A stretch of DNA of 64,000 nucleotides from Pseudomonas sp. JAI120 (lineage in GTDB: Bacteria; Pseudomonadota; Gammaproteobacteria; Pseudomonadales; Pseudomonadaceae): assembly GCF_014207255.1 (NCBI RefSeq), contig NZ_JACHCZ010000001.1, positions 1,851,378 through 1,915,377 on the forward strand, given 5' to 3'. Numbering within the stretch: the stretch's first letter is position 1; every line of letters starts with the position of its first letter. The translations under genes were made by a program, and so were the position numbers. Below the pieces are notes generated by a model. It did no database searches. It saw nothing but the letters and a program-made list of their open reading frames with translations, and was not told the DNA's origin. Positions 36,152-44,879 of this stretch are shown here, one piece after another.

Positions 36152-37497
36152 AGCCCTATTGGGGGCAAGCCCCCTCCCACAGTGGATAGGGTTTCAGCTC
36201 GGTCCGGCGCAAACAAGGCGGCTACCGCCGTCGGATTCGACGGGAAATAGAAGTGCACGTAAGAGGCGGTCATCCGCCCCTGTCGGAAGACCGCTTCGGC
36301 ACCGCGCCCGCCGTTCGGGCTGAGGCCACGGGCAATCGGCTGGCACTCGGTGCTGGTCAGGGAATGATGATACGTGTGCCCGCGCAGCACGCCTTCCGGC
36401 AGTTCGACGCTTTGCAGGGCCAGGGCGGCCAGTTTCTTTTGCATCACCGCATCGCCTTGCAGCAGGCCGACCAGTTCGGCGCGGATGCCGTCGACATCGG
36501 TGAGCGAATCCAGCAGGTAGAGCATGCCGCCGCACTCAGCGAGCAAGGGCTTGCCGGCGGCATGGTGGTTACGAATAGCTTCAAGCATCGGGGTGTTTTC
36601 CGACAGCGCCTGGTGATGAAGTTCCGGGTAACCGCCGGGCAAATAGAGGCTGTCAGCCTCGGGCAGCTGGCGATCATGGATCGGCGAGAAAAACGTCAGT
36701 TCGGCCCCCATCGCTCGCAGCAGGTCAAGGCTGGCGCCATAGGTAAAGGCGAAGGCTTCGTCACGGGCCACCGCAATGCGTACACCGGCCAGCAACGGCT
36801 CGGCCGCGATCACTTCCGGCGCGGCGAAGGTCACCGGTGGCGGCAATGCAACTTCACAGCTGCTGCCCAATGCCTGGGCGGCGGCGTCCAGGCGCACGTC
36901 GAGATCGTTCAGCTCGCTGGCTTGCACCAGGCCCAAATGGCGGCTGGGCAGTTCGATCCCGGTTTCGCGGGACAGTGCGCCATACCAGCGCAGGCCTTCG
37001 GTCAGGCTGCCTTCCAGCAGTTGCGCATGGCGCAGGGTACCGACGCGGTTGGCCAGCACCCCGGCGAATGGCAGGTCCGGCTGATAGCGCGCCAGGCCTA
37101 GGGCCAGGGCGCCAAAGGTCTGGGCCATGGCGGTGCCGTCGATTACTGCGAGCACCGGCACGCCGAAGTGCCGCGCCAGGTCGGCGCTGGACGGTGTGCC
37201 ATCGAACAGACCCATCACGCCTTCGATCAGGATCAGGTCGGCCTCGCCCGCCGCTTCCCACAGCAGGCGACGACTTTCCTGCTCGCCCACCATCCACATG
37301 TCCAACTGATACACCGGCGCACCGCTGGCGCGCTCGTGGATCATCGGGTCCAAGAAGTCCGGGCCGCATTTGAACACGCGCACCTTGCGCCCCAGGTTGC
37401 GGTGCAAACGGGCCAGCGCGGCGGTGACGGTGGTTTTGCCCTGGCCGGACGCCGGTGCGGCGATCAGGACGGCCGGGCAATGACGGGGCTGATTCAA
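36148..37497 (-). CDS. cobB: Cobyrinate a,c-diamide synthase
   Basis: Amidates the a and c carboxylates of hydrogenobyrinic/cobyrinic acid. The 449 residues have an N-terminal P-loop domain (APASGQGKTTVTAAL; KCGPDFLDPMIH) and a C-terminal glutamine amidotransferase with Cys in AECGGMLYLLDSL and the late HTYHHS. The start is a TTG overlapping the cobO stop (TTGA), analogous to the ATGA junctions downstream. The last 13 residues ([13 protein letters not shown]) are encoded by a REP unit that has entered the 3' end; the family normally ends around NPTAVAALFAP. Confidence 0.95.
   Translation of the reverse strand: MNQPRHCPAVLIAAPASGQGKTTVTAALARLHRNLGRKVRVFKCGPDFLDPMIHERASGAPVYQLDMWMVGEQESRRLLWEAAGEADLILIEGVMGLFDGTPSSADLARHFGVPVLAVIDGTAMAQTFGALALGLARYQPDLPFAGVLANRVGTLRHAQLLEGSLTEGLRWYGALSRETGIELPSRHLGLVQASELNDLDVRLDAAAQALGSSCEVALPPPVTFAAPEVIAAEPLLAGVRIAVARDEAFAFTYGASLDLLRAMGAELTFFSPIHDRQLPEADSLYLPGGYPELHHQALSENTPMLEAIRNHHAAGKPLLAECGGMLYLLDSLTDVDGIRAELVGLLQGDAVMQKKLAALALQSVELPEGVLRGHTYHHSLTSTECQPIARGLSPNGGRGAEAVFRQGRMTASYVHFYFPSNPTAVAALFAPDRAETLSTVGGGLPPIGL
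36158..36185. repeat. REP unit inside the 3' end of cobB
   Basis: GGGGGCAAGCCCCCTCCCAC with flanks is the standard REP palindrome. It lies wholly within the cobB reading frame, just before the cobB stop and bluB start. It encodes the terminal Gly-Gly-Gly-Leu-Pro-Pro stretch and retains the ATGA junction. Confidence 0.85.
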
Positions 37498-38105
37498 AGT
37501 TCGACGCCCTTCTGTGCCTTGATACCGGCCTGGAACGCGTGCTTGAGCATGCCCATTTCGGTGACGGTGTCGCCCATTTCGATCAATTCAGGCTTGGCGC
37601 CACGGCCGGTGACCACCACGTGTTGCATCGGCGGACGGGCCTGCAGGTCGCTGAGAACCTGATCGAGGTCCAGGTAGCCATGCTTGAGGGCGATGTTCAG
37701 CTCATCCAGCACCACCAGGCCGATGGTGGGGTCTTGCAGCAGTTCACGGGAGACGGCCCAGGCGGCTTCGGCGGCGGCGATATCGCGTTGGCGGTCCTGG
37801 GTCTCCCAGGTGAAGCCTTCGCCCATCACGTGGAAACGCACCTGTTCGGGGAAGCGACGGAAGAACAACTCCTCACCGGTGCTGTTGCGCCCCTTGATGA
37901 ACTGCACCACACCACACTGCATGCCGTGGCCCATGGCGCGCGCGAGCATGCCGAATGCGGAGCTGCTCTTGCCTTTGCCGTTGCCGGTCAGCACCAGCAG
38001 CAAGCCGCACTCATTGGGGGAATTGGCGATGCGCTCGTCGATCACGGCTTTTTTGCGCAGCATGCGCGCCAGGTGGCGTTCGTCGCGGTCGGGGGTATCG
38101 GTCAT
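37494..38105 (-). CDS. cobO: Cob(I)yrinic acid a,c-diamide adenosyltransferase
   Basis: Transfers the adenosyl group from ATP to Co(I). The 203-residue CobA/CobO-type protein has an N-terminal helix (DRDERHLARMLRKKAVIDERI), the P-loop LTGNGKGKSSSAFG, QFIKGRNSTGEEL and LDELNIALKHGYL. GGAGAG lies 5 bases before the ATG at 38105. First gene of the ten-gene operon, directly below the cobalamin riboswitch. The upstream in-frame extension falls inside the leader and is rejected. Confidence 0.95.
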   Translation of the reverse strand: MTDTPDRDERHLARMLRKKAVIDERIANSPNECGLLLVLTGNGKGKSSSAFGMLARAMGHGMQCGVVQFIKGRNSTGEELFFRRFPEQVRFHVMGEGFTWETQDRQRDIAAAEAAWAVSRELLQDPTIGLVVLDELNIALKHGYLDLDQVLSDLQARPPMQHVVVTGRGAKPELIEMGDTVTEMGMLKHAFQAGIKAQKGVEL

Positions 38106-38145
38106 GGCAGCTCTCCGTTGGGGCTGGACAAAAACGGCAGGCAGG

Positions 38146-38182
38146 AAAAAACAGACAGCCAAGCATCGCCCACCGTGATGCT
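38146..38182 (-). terminator. Hairpin in the cob leader, possible riboswitch expression platform
   Basis: AGCATC (38162-38167) pairs with GATGCT (38177-38182) around a 9-base loop. On the minus strand a run of six T follows after about 10 bases. It is placed between the riboswitch aptamer and cobO, where a regulated terminator or sequestering hairpin is expected. The gap to the T run makes intrinsic termination uncertain. Confidence 0.45.
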
Positions 38183-38185
38183 GTT

Positions 38186-38390
38186 GGATGATCCAGGCCG
38201 GTCTCCGGGCTCATGAGTGGCGCGCTTGCTCATCTACAGAGCGAACACGCCGACGGCGCGCCTTCCCATATCGCGGGCGATACAGTGGCAAAAGGCACCG
38301 TCTTGACTCATTTACCGTTGCGGGGGCAGCGCCGGAATCGCGGCAGCACTGTGTACAAGTGCGCTCGCTCACCGGCTTCCCTGTTTCACT
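38186..38390 (-). promoter_or_regulatory. Cobalamin riboswitch
   Basis: Read on the minus strand, the aptamer elements occur in order: GGGAAGCCGGTGAGCG, then GCTGCCCCCGCAACGGTAA, GTC, a GCCACTG, GGGAAGGCGCG and finally the B12 box AGCCCGGAGACCGGCC. This is the full conserved core of the cobalamin riboswitch family. It lies about 80 bases before cobO and should turn the operon down when adenosylcobalamin is plentiful. Boundaries are approximate. Confidence 0.95.
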
Positions 38391-38534
38391 CGGTCGACCC
38401 ATGGGTCACAGAGCACCTGGAACAAGCCGCGAAGGTTAGTGGGTTGGGGGTGGAGCGTCAATTAAAGCTGGCCTTGCACTTGAACCATCGCACCAGCGCC
38501 CTCCTCTACCCTTACAGGTATCAAGGAGAACACC

Positions 38535-39848
38535 ATGCATAAAACCAGACTCGCCCTACTCATCATGCTCGCCGGCACCCTCGCGGCCTGCGGTGAAAGC
38601 TCCACCCTGCAGGTGTCCGACGGCACCGGGCCATCGCCCAAGCTACCGGAGCCAAACAACACTCTGATTCCCACCGTGAACATTGCCCCGGCAATCGGCT
38701 GGCCAGAGGGCGTGAAGCCGACCGCAGCGGCCGGCACCCAAGTGGCGGCGTTCGCCGAAGGCCTGGACCACCCGCGCTGGCTGTATGTGCTGCCCAACGG
38801 CGATGTGCTGGTGGCAGAAACCAATGCGCCGCCCAAACCGGATGATTCCACGGGCATTCGCGGCTGGGTCATGGAGAAGGTCATGGGCCGCGCCGGCGCC
38901 GGGGTGCCAAGCCCGAACCGCATCACTCTGTTGCGCGATGCCGATCACGATGGCGTCGCCGAGACCCGCACGGTGTTCCTGGAAAACCTCAACTCGCCCT
39001 TCGGCATGACACTGGTCGGCAATGACCTGTACGTGGCCGATTCGGACAAGCTGTTGCGCTTCCCCTATCAAGCGGGCGAAACCGCGATCAAGGCACCTGG
39101 CACCAAGGTGGTCGACCTGCCGGGCGGCCCCCTGAATCACCACTGGACCAAGAACGTGATCGCCAGCAAGGACGGCAGCAAGTTGTACGTGAGCGTTGGC
39201 TCCAACAGCAACGTCGGTGAGAACGGTCTTGAAGCGGAACAGGGCCGCGCGGCTATCTGGGAAGTGGATCGCGCCAGCGGCCAGCACCGCATTTTCGCTT
39301 CCGGCCTGCGCAACCCTAACGGCATGGCCTGGGAACCCCAGAGCGGCAAGCTATGGACAGCGGTAAACGAGCGCGATGAGATCGGCAGCGACCTGGTGCC
39401 GGACTACATCACCTCGGTCAAGGATGGCGGGTTCTATGGCTGGCCCTTCAGCTATTACGGCCAGCATGTGGATGTGCGCGTCACACCGCAGAACCTGGAC
39501 CTGGTCGCCAAGGCAATTGCGCCGGACTATGCGGTAGGGCCGCACACGGCGTCTTTGGGCCTGACGTTCGCCGAGGGCAGCAAACTCCCGGCGCCGTTCA
39601 GCAACGGCGCATTCATCGGCCAGCATGGCTCGTGGAATCGCAAGCCACACAGTGGCTACAAGGTGATCTTCGTACCATTCGAGGGTGGCCAGCCTAAAGG
39701 TCAGCCGGTGGATGTGCTGACCGGGTTCCTCGATAACGATGAGAAAGCCATGGGCCGGCCCGTGGGCGTGGTGATTGATCAGCAGGGTGATCTGCTGGTG
39801 GCGGATGATGTGGGGAATAAGGTCTGGCGGGTGTCGGCGGCTAAATAA
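38535..39848 (+). CDS. Sorbosone dehydrogenase-like PQQ/beta-propeller lipoprotein
   Basis: A 437-residue exported protein with a lipobox LAAC (Cys19). A six-bladed beta propeller of the glucose/sorbosone dehydrogenase family follows: [86 protein letters not shown] and [17 protein letters not shown]. Family members oxidise sugars with PQQ, but the substrate here is unknown. AAGGAG lies 6 bases before the ATG. It is divergent from the cob riboswitch and convergent with an NlpC gene across a REP hairpin. Confidence 0.88.
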   Translation: MHKTRLALLIMLAGTLAACGESSTLQVSDGTGPSPKLPEPNNTLIPTVNIAPAIGWPEGVKPTAAAGTQVAAFAEGLDHPRWLYVLPNGDVLVAETNAPPKPDDSTGIRGWVMEKVMGRAGAGVPSPNRITLLRDADHDGVAETRTVFLENLNSPFGMTLVGNDLYVADSDKLLRFPYQAGETAIKAPGTKVVDLPGGPLNHHWTKNVIASKDGSKLYVSVGSNSNVGENGLEAEQGRAAIWEVDRASGQHRIFASGLRNPNGMAWEPQSGKLWTAVNERDEIGSDLVPDYITSVKDGGFYGWPFSYYGQHVDVRVTPQNLDLVAKAIAPDYAVGPHTASLGLTFAEGSKLPAPFSNGAFIGQHGSWNRKPHSGYKVIFVPFEGGQPKGQPVDVLTGFLDNDEKAMGRPVGVVIDQQGDLLVADDVGNKVWRVSAAK

Positions 39849-39872
39849 ACGCCCCTAGAAGCAACACAAACC

Positions 39873-39906
39873 CAATGTGGGAGGTGGCTTGCTCCCTCCC
39901 ACATTG
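39873..39906. repeat. Collapsed REP hairpin
   Basis: CAATGTGGGAGG (39873-39884) and CCTCCCACATTG (39895-39906) form a perfect 12-base-pair stem with a 10-base loop that retains the REP core GGCTTGCTC. It looks like a REP pair with its spacer deleted. It lies between convergent genes and may act as a transcript end in both directions. Confidence 0.85.
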
Positions 39907-39921
39907 AGCTTGGTGTTTGAC

Positions 39922-40458
39922 TCAGGGATTACGTGCCAGATTTGCTGGCAACACACGCTTGGCGCTCAGATAAGCATTCTGCCAATACGCCTTGGACAAG
40001 GTATCCAGCTTCACCGTACCGCCGGTTTGCGGTGCATGGACAAAGCGGCCTTCGCCCACATAGATCCCGGCGTGGCTGACCTGGGAACCGCCACCGGTGG
40101 CGAAGAACAGCAAATCGCCGGTTTGCAGGTTCTGCTCACTGACATCCTGGGCGCGCATCACGATCAGTTCGCGGGTGGTGCGCGGCAGGGAGATGCCGGC
40201 GGCGTCGCGGAAGACAAAGCCGATCAGGCCGCTGCAATCAAAACCCGAGTCCGGCGTGTTGCCGCCCCAACGGTAAGGCGTGCCGACCAGACCCAGCGCA
40301 CGAAAGAGCACGTCTTCGGCCGCAGGCGAGAAATTCTGGGTGGAATAGTTGAATACCGGCTTGGGCTTGACCGCAACGGGAGCAGGCGGCGGCCGGCTGG
40401 CGCAGGCGCTGATAAGCGCGGCGCAGAGAATAAGGAGCAGGCGGGCTGTGGTCGACAT
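39922..40458 (-). CDS. NlpC/P60 (C40) peptidase lipoprotein
   Basis: A 178-residue lipoprotein (lipobox ISAC, Cys19) with the C40 domain. It shows TPYRWGGNTPDSGFDCSGLIGFVF (catalytic Cys75), LQTGDLLFFATGGGSQVSHAGIYVG (catalytic His) and GRFVHAPQTGGTV with the third polar residue. These enzymes cut peptidoglycan stem peptides at gamma-D-Glu bonds in the periplasm. It is paralogous to the gene 145 bases upstream on the same strand. Confidence 0.93.
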   Translation of the reverse strand: MSTTARLLLILCAALISACASRPPPAPVAVKPKPVFNYSTQNFSPAAEDVLFRALGLVGTPYRWGGNTPDSGFDCSGLIGFVFRDAAGISLPRTTRELIVMRAQDVSEQNLQTGDLLFFATGGGSQVSHAGIYVGEGRFVHAPQTGGTVKLDTLSKAYWQNAYLSAKRVLPANLARNP

Positions 40459-40602
40459 GTGCAGAACAATCCTGGTCTGGATGCGGCTATCGCTGCCGAA
40501 CGCTGAAAACCAGAACGCGCAAGCAAAGCTCGCGCGAACGGATTACAACAATGTCCAGGGATTCTAGCGCTTACACGTCAAACTTCAAGTATCACTTTAA
40601 GT

Positions 40603-41247
40603 TTACTTACTGGCGGTAACCGTAGTCGGGGCCATGGCGAGTGCGCGCTTGGCTTCGATGAAGGTTTTGCTCCAGTAGCTGTCGCCCAGGCTGTCGACTC
40701 GAACACCGCCACTGCGACGACTGCTGGAGTGGATAAACTGGTTATCGCCCAGGTAGATACCGGCGTGGCTTACGCGACCACGGCCTGCTGTACTGAAGAA
40801 AAGCAGATCACCGGGCTTGAGGTTATTGCGCGCGACCAACGGTGCTTTCACGTTGATCATTTCGCGAGTGGAGCGTGGCAGGTTCATGCCAGCTTCTTCA
40901 CGAAACAGGTAGCCGATAAAACCGCTGCAGTCGAAACCGGCCTCAGAGGTACCGCCGAAACGGTAACGGGTACCGATCAGGGACATGCCGCGTTCGAGGA
41001 TGCTGTCGGCCAGAACTGGAAGCTGGTAAGGCTTGTTGCCGGAAAAATCGGCCAGTTCCTTTTCGGTTGCTTGCTCTTCTTTATAAAGCGTTTCTTCATA
41101 AACAGAAGCAGATTGTGCAGCAACGAATTTTGCCTGGGACTGTTGTTGAGTTTTTTGCTGCTCAACCACCTGTTGAGGGTGGGAGGCGCAACCAAACAAC
41201 AGGGTAACGAGTGCGAGGGGCACGAGGGGTGCGAAGCGATTTAGCAT
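40603..41247 (-). CDS. NlpC/P60 (C40) peptidase lipoprotein, second copy
   Basis: A 214-residue lipoprotein (lipobox LFGC, Cys20) with a Gln-rich linker (VVEQQKTQQQSQ) and the C40 domain: TRYRFGGTSEAGFDCSGFIGYLF (Cys107), GDLLFFSTAGRGRVSHAGIYLG, NQFIHSSSRRSGGVRV. It is about 35 residues longer than its neighbour before the domain. The ATG at 41247 is used; an in-frame GTG at 41253 is possible. It is a tandem duplicate within a cell-wall hydrolase pair. Confidence 0.92.
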   Translation of the reverse strand: MLNRFAPLVPLALVTLLFGCASHPQQVVEQQKTQQQSQAKFVAAQSASVYEETLYKEEQATEKELADFSGNKPYQLPVLADSILERGMSLIGTRYRFGGTSEAGFDCSGFIGYLFREEAGMNLPRSTREMINVKAPLVARNNLKPGDLLFFSTAGRGRVSHAGIYLGDNQFIHSSSRRSGGVRVDSLGDSYWSKTFIEAKRALAMAPTTVTASK

Positions 41248-41456
41248 GGGCACGACCGTGGCTGGTATGTAAAGAAGTCGAGACTATGCCTTCTATCACA
41301 TCGATTTGCAAATTCAATCGTGATCTATGTGACTTCGCGATTGGACTATGACATCTAAGCCGTAATTCCATTTATCGGTTCAAATGCGTAGCCAACGTGG
41401 CTTAAACGCAGGATTTCTGGCGCCTGTAAATTGCCGAATCCCGTAGATTCAACCAG

Positions 41457-42161
41457 TTACCAGCCCAAAGTTTCTTTGAGAAAAGGGATCGTCAATTTTC
41501 GTTGAGCCTGCAAAGAGGCCTGATCGAGCTGTTCGAGCAAATCGAACAACGCGCTCATGCTGCGGGTGCCACGGGTGAGGATAAAGTGCCCGACTTCATC
41601 GGTGAGGTGCAGGCCGCGACGGGATGCGCGCAATTGCAGGGCGCGCAATTTGTCTTCGTCGGACAGCGGGCGCATCTGGAAGATCAGCGCCAGGGTCAGG
41701 CGCGACTTGAGGTCGGCCAGCTTCACCGGCAACTCGCGTGGCGAGGTAGAAGCAGCAATCAACAAGCGCCGGCCGCTGTCACGCAAGCGGTTGAACAGAT
41801 GGAACAGCGCCTCTTCCCAATCCGCCTTGCCGGCCACCGCCTGCAGATCGTCCAGGCACACCAGTTCGTATTGCTCAAGGTTGTCGAAGATCCCGATGCC
41901 CCGATCCATCAACTCGGCCAGGGGCAGGTAGACCGCCGGCTCGCCCATCTGTTCGAAACGCAGGCACGCAGCCTGCAACAGATGGGTACGCCCCACGCCG
42001 TGCTTGCCCCACAGATAGATCAGGCTTTCGGTCCACCCGGCGTCGGCTTCGCAGAGCCGCTCGACATAGCCGAGTGCAGCGGCATTGGCGCCTGGGTAGT
42101 AATTGATAAAGGTAGCGTCATCACGCAGACGCACACCTAAGGGCAGCTGAATCGGTTTCAT
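41457..42161 (-). CDS. hda: DnaA regulatory inactivator Hda
   Basis: Hda binds the DNA-loaded beta clamp and stimulates hydrolysis of DnaA-ATP. The 234-residue AAA+ protein begins with a clamp-binding-like QLPLGV (5-10). It has Walker A GKHGVGRT (52-59), Walker B ELVCLDDLQAV, sensor ASTSPREL and the C-terminal DnaA-like helices, without a DNA-binding domain IV. It follows the AI-2E permease upstream on the same strand with 203 bases and a terminator between. Confidence 0.95.
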   Translation of the reverse strand: MKPIQLPLGVRLRDDATFINYYPGANAAALGYVERLCEADAGWTESLIYLWGKHGVGRTHLLQAACLRFEQMGEPAVYLPLAELMDRGIGIFDNLEQYELVCLDDLQAVAGKADWEEALFHLFNRLRDSGRRLLIAASTSPRELPVKLADLKSRLTLALIFQMRPLSDEDKLRALQLRASRRGLHLTDEVGHFILTRGTRSMSALFDLLEQLDQASLQAQRKLTIPFLKETLGW

Positions 42162-42330
42162 GCTGACTGAACGGCTCCCATCGAACCGTTAGTGGCCTCT
42201 GTGTAAAGTTTGCAAAGTTTATACCCGTGACGCCGGGCGCACAATGCAGCAGACCGCAAGCAAAATCAAAGGTTTGCGTTAACTTGCCGGTTTTAAGCGG
42301 ATTGTTTGACGCCGTAGCCCCATAAACAAC

Positions 42331-42352
42331 AAACCCGGCTGAAGCCGGGTTT
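42331..42352 (-). terminator. Terminator after the AI-2E permease gene
   Basis: AAACCCGGC (42331-42339) and GCCGGGTTT (42344-42352) form a perfect 9-base-pair stem with a TGAA loop. On the minus strand it is followed by T-rich GTTGTTTATGG. It lies 12 bases beyond the stop of the permease gene. Confidence 0.85.
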
Positions 42353-42364
42353 ATGACGCAGCGG

Positions 42365-43438
42365 TTACAGCTCGGGGTCTTCGACCCCCGTATAGGCGTC
42401 GGAATCCTTGTACAAATCGTGCATGTGGCGCACCAGCACCATGATCACCGCCGCCACCGGCAGGGCCAGCAGGATACCGGTAAAGCCGAACAGCTCGCCG
42501 CCCGCCAGGATCGCAAAGATCACCGCCACCGGGTGCATGCCAATCCGGTCCCCCACCAGCAACGGCGTGAGCACCATGCCCTCTAAGGCCTGGCCGACCA
42601 TGAACACCGCGACAATCCCCAGCATCGGGTACAGGTCGCCGCCAAACTGGAACAACCCGGCCACCAACGCCGCGCCGATACCGATCACAAAACCCATATA
42701 CGGCACGATAGCGGCAAGGCCGGCAATCAGGCCGATCAACAGGCCCAGCTCCAGGCCGATGGCCATCAAGCCTGCCGCGTAGATGATCCCCAGTGCCAGC
42801 ATCACCAGCAACTGCCCGCGCACAAAGGCGCCAAGCACCTCATGGCACTCGCCGGCCAGGGCTACGATGCGCTCTTCGCGGCTGCGTGGTAGCAGGCTGC
42901 GGATCTTGGCCATCATGATGTCCCAATCGCGCAGCAGGTAGAACGCCACCACCGGGATCAGCACCAGGTTGGTCAGCCAGCCGATCAGCGCCAGGCTGGA
43001 GGCGGTCGCCTGACTGAGGATCACCCCCACAATATCGGTGGTCTGCCCCATGTGCTCGCTGATCGCCGCCTTGACCTTGTCGAACTTCCAGAAACCGTCC
43101 GCCAGCCCGAGCTTGGTTTGGGCCCACGGCATCGCTGTGTGCTGCAGCCAGTCGAGCATCTGCGGCGCCAGCTCATAGAGCCGAAACAGTTGCTTGGCCA
43201 GCATTGGCACAAGCACCAGCACCAGCGCGGTGATGATCAACGTGAACAACGCAAACACTGCAACCACACCCAAGGTCCGCGACAGACCGGCTTTTTCCAG
43301 GCGATCCACCACGGGATCGAACAGATAGGCGAGCAGCAACGCAACCAGGAACGGCGTCAGGATCGAATGCAGCAAGAACACAAAAACGCACAGCAGGACG
43401 ATCCCGCCAAGCCACACCCAACGACGCGTATCCGCCAT
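42365..43438 (-). CDS. AI-2E/PerM-family permease
   Basis: A 357-residue inner-membrane protein with about eight helices and the family pattern: LLHSILTPFLVALLLAYLFDPVVDRLEKAGLSR at the N-terminus, LVLIPVVAFYLLRDWD in the middle, and a C-terminal PLLVGDRIGMHPVAVIFAILAGGELFGFTGILLALPVAA. The ATG at 43438 has GGAG 6 bases upstream; an in-frame ATG 12 bases before it overlaps that site. Family members are linked to AI-2 export or ion transport; the substrate here is unknown. Confidence 0.9.
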   Translation of the reverse strand: MADTRRWVWLGGIVLLCVFVFLLHSILTPFLVALLLAYLFDPVVDRLEKAGLSRTLGVVAVFALFTLIITALVLVLVPMLAKQLFRLYELAPQMLDWLQHTAMPWAQTKLGLADGFWKFDKVKAAISEHMGQTTDIVGVILSQATASSLALIGWLTNLVLIPVVAFYLLRDWDIMMAKIRSLLPRSREERIVALAGECHEVLGAFVRGQLLVMLALGIIYAAGLMAIGLELGLLIGLIAGLAAIVPYMGFVIGIGAALVAGLFQFGGDLYPMLGIVAVFMVGQALEGMVLTPLLVGDRIGMHPVAVIFAILAGGELFGFTGILLALPVAAVIMVLVRHMHDLYKDSDAYTGVEDPEL

Positions 43439-43481
43439 AAACCACTCCATTACTTGCTTCTATCTATATAGGAAGAACTTT

Positions 43482-44522
43482 TTACCAGCGAAAACGCAGT
43501 TGCGCCTGGGGCTCCGGGGCGGCGGCCGGTTGCGTACCATCGATGACCGGTTGCTGAGTTGGGGCCTCACCCGCAGGCACCTCCTGCAATTTGGCCAGGC
43601 TCAACTGGGTACGCAACTGATCGGCGCTGCCGTTGACCCGGTACACAATACGATTGCCATCCACCCATTGCGGCTGACCGCCAAACGGCTCAAGCAGGTG
43701 CCCCAACGCCGCGTACCGCTCCAGGTTCATGCCCTGCACTTCCAGCAATTGTTCGGTACTCACACCGGGCTTGACCGCAAAGCGCGGCGCCAGTTTTTGG
43801 CTGACAGCCAGCATGACCGCATCGGCCAGCGCGCCAGTGTCGGCGCCTTGCGCGGTGCCCTGCTCGCTCTTGTCGCCCAGCCATAGTCGCCATTTGGCCT
43901 GCCATTGATTGCCTTCCTGGCGTGCATGCACGGCAAGCAAGGCGTCGGCACCGTAGCGCTCGGACGCGGCACGCAACGGTGTGGCGTCGGCACTTTCCAG
44001 ATTCGGCGCCGTGGCGACGACCTGCTCATCCAGATCCCCCAGCGGCAGGCGCAACGGCAAGCCACGGTGTTGTGCCGCACGGCGCAACGCCTGGGCGACA
44101 GCCTGACCATCGCCGACCAGGCTGCTGCCTTCGGTGGAGTCGTTCAGCCACCAGCCGAGGATCGATGGCCGGTTGCTGCCCCAGATCGACAGGCCGGCGT
44201 CACGCAAGGCGCGATCAGTGCTGACCGGATCGAAGTCCACTTGCAAGCTCTCGGGCGGGCCGGCGTCGTAACCGTATTGAGTGATGATTTGCTGCGGATC
44301 CTTGCGAATCGCCGCCAGGCCCGGGCCTTCGGCGGCCTTGGCATCGCCGGTGAGGCGGATGACCAGGGTCTGCACCGCACGCTGAGTGGCCTGGTCGCGC
44401 TCTTGCGGGGACTGGCTGCTGACCGGTTCAAGTACTTGATAAAGGCCATTGAGGGTTTCGGCATGACTCGCCAGGCTGATCAACGACAAGCAGCCTACAA
44501 AAAAGACATTACACAGACGCAT
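43482..44522 (-). CDS. DUF2066 periplasmic protein
   Basis: A 346-residue exported protein: Sec signal (VFFVGCLSLISLASHA), then the DUF2066 region with SQSPQERDQATQRAVQTLVIRLTGD, SIWGSNRPSILGWWLND and LGDLDEQVVATAP. It ends in a Pro/Gln-rich tail. The longer open frame upstream lacks a signal peptide, so MRLCNVFFVG at 44522 is used. Function unknown. The location opposite purM and upstream of the AI-2E gene is typical for Pseudomonas. Confidence 0.88.
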   Translation of the reverse strand: MRLCNVFFVGCLSLISLASHAETLNGLYQVLEPVSSQSPQERDQATQRAVQTLVIRLTGDAKAAEGPGLAAIRKDPQQIITQYGYDAGPPESLQVDFDPVSTDRALRDAGLSIWGSNRPSILGWWLNDSTEGSSLVGDGQAVAQALRRAAQHRGLPLRLPLGDLDEQVVATAPNLESADATPLRAASERYGADALLAVHARQEGNQWQAKWRLWLGDKSEQGTAQGADTGALADAVMLAVSQKLAPRFAVKPGVSTEQLLEVQGMNLERYAALGHLLEPFGGQPQWVDGNRIVYRVNGSADQLRTQLSLAKLQEVPAGEAPTQQPVIDGTQPAAAPEPQAQLRFRW

Positions 44523-44879
44523 GGAAGATTCCCGAACGACAAATTTAGCGGCTGGAACAGACCGCGTGAAATCGGCATAGCCAGGCTGTGACCACAGCGA
44601 CAACTAAAACATTCACGGGGTCCCGGTAAGTTTTCGCCATGTCATTAACGACAGCGGTTTAAAGGCTATACCTTAATACGTGCCTGAACAGACCCGATTA
44701 GCATTTTTTTAACCTGCTTTTTTAAATCTATGTGCCCTGCCCGTCGGCCCGAGGATGGCCGCTGCCCCTCAAGCCTGATAAAATCGCGCGCCTTCGCAGA
44801 CCGTCAACGGCTGGGCCTTTTACCAAAAGCGCCTGCCCGCTCGGTCGTTACCCCTGAATCCCCCCTAAAGGCCTGGATC
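44523..44879. other. 357-base divergent intergenic region before purM
   Basis: No supported gene. It carries the promoters of purM and of the DUF2066 gene. A weak sigma-70-like pair for purM is TTAACG (44645-44650) and TATACC (44667-44672) with a 16-base spacer. T-runs around 44705-44725 give an AT-rich leader. I see no purine operator or riboswitch. Confidence 0.4.
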
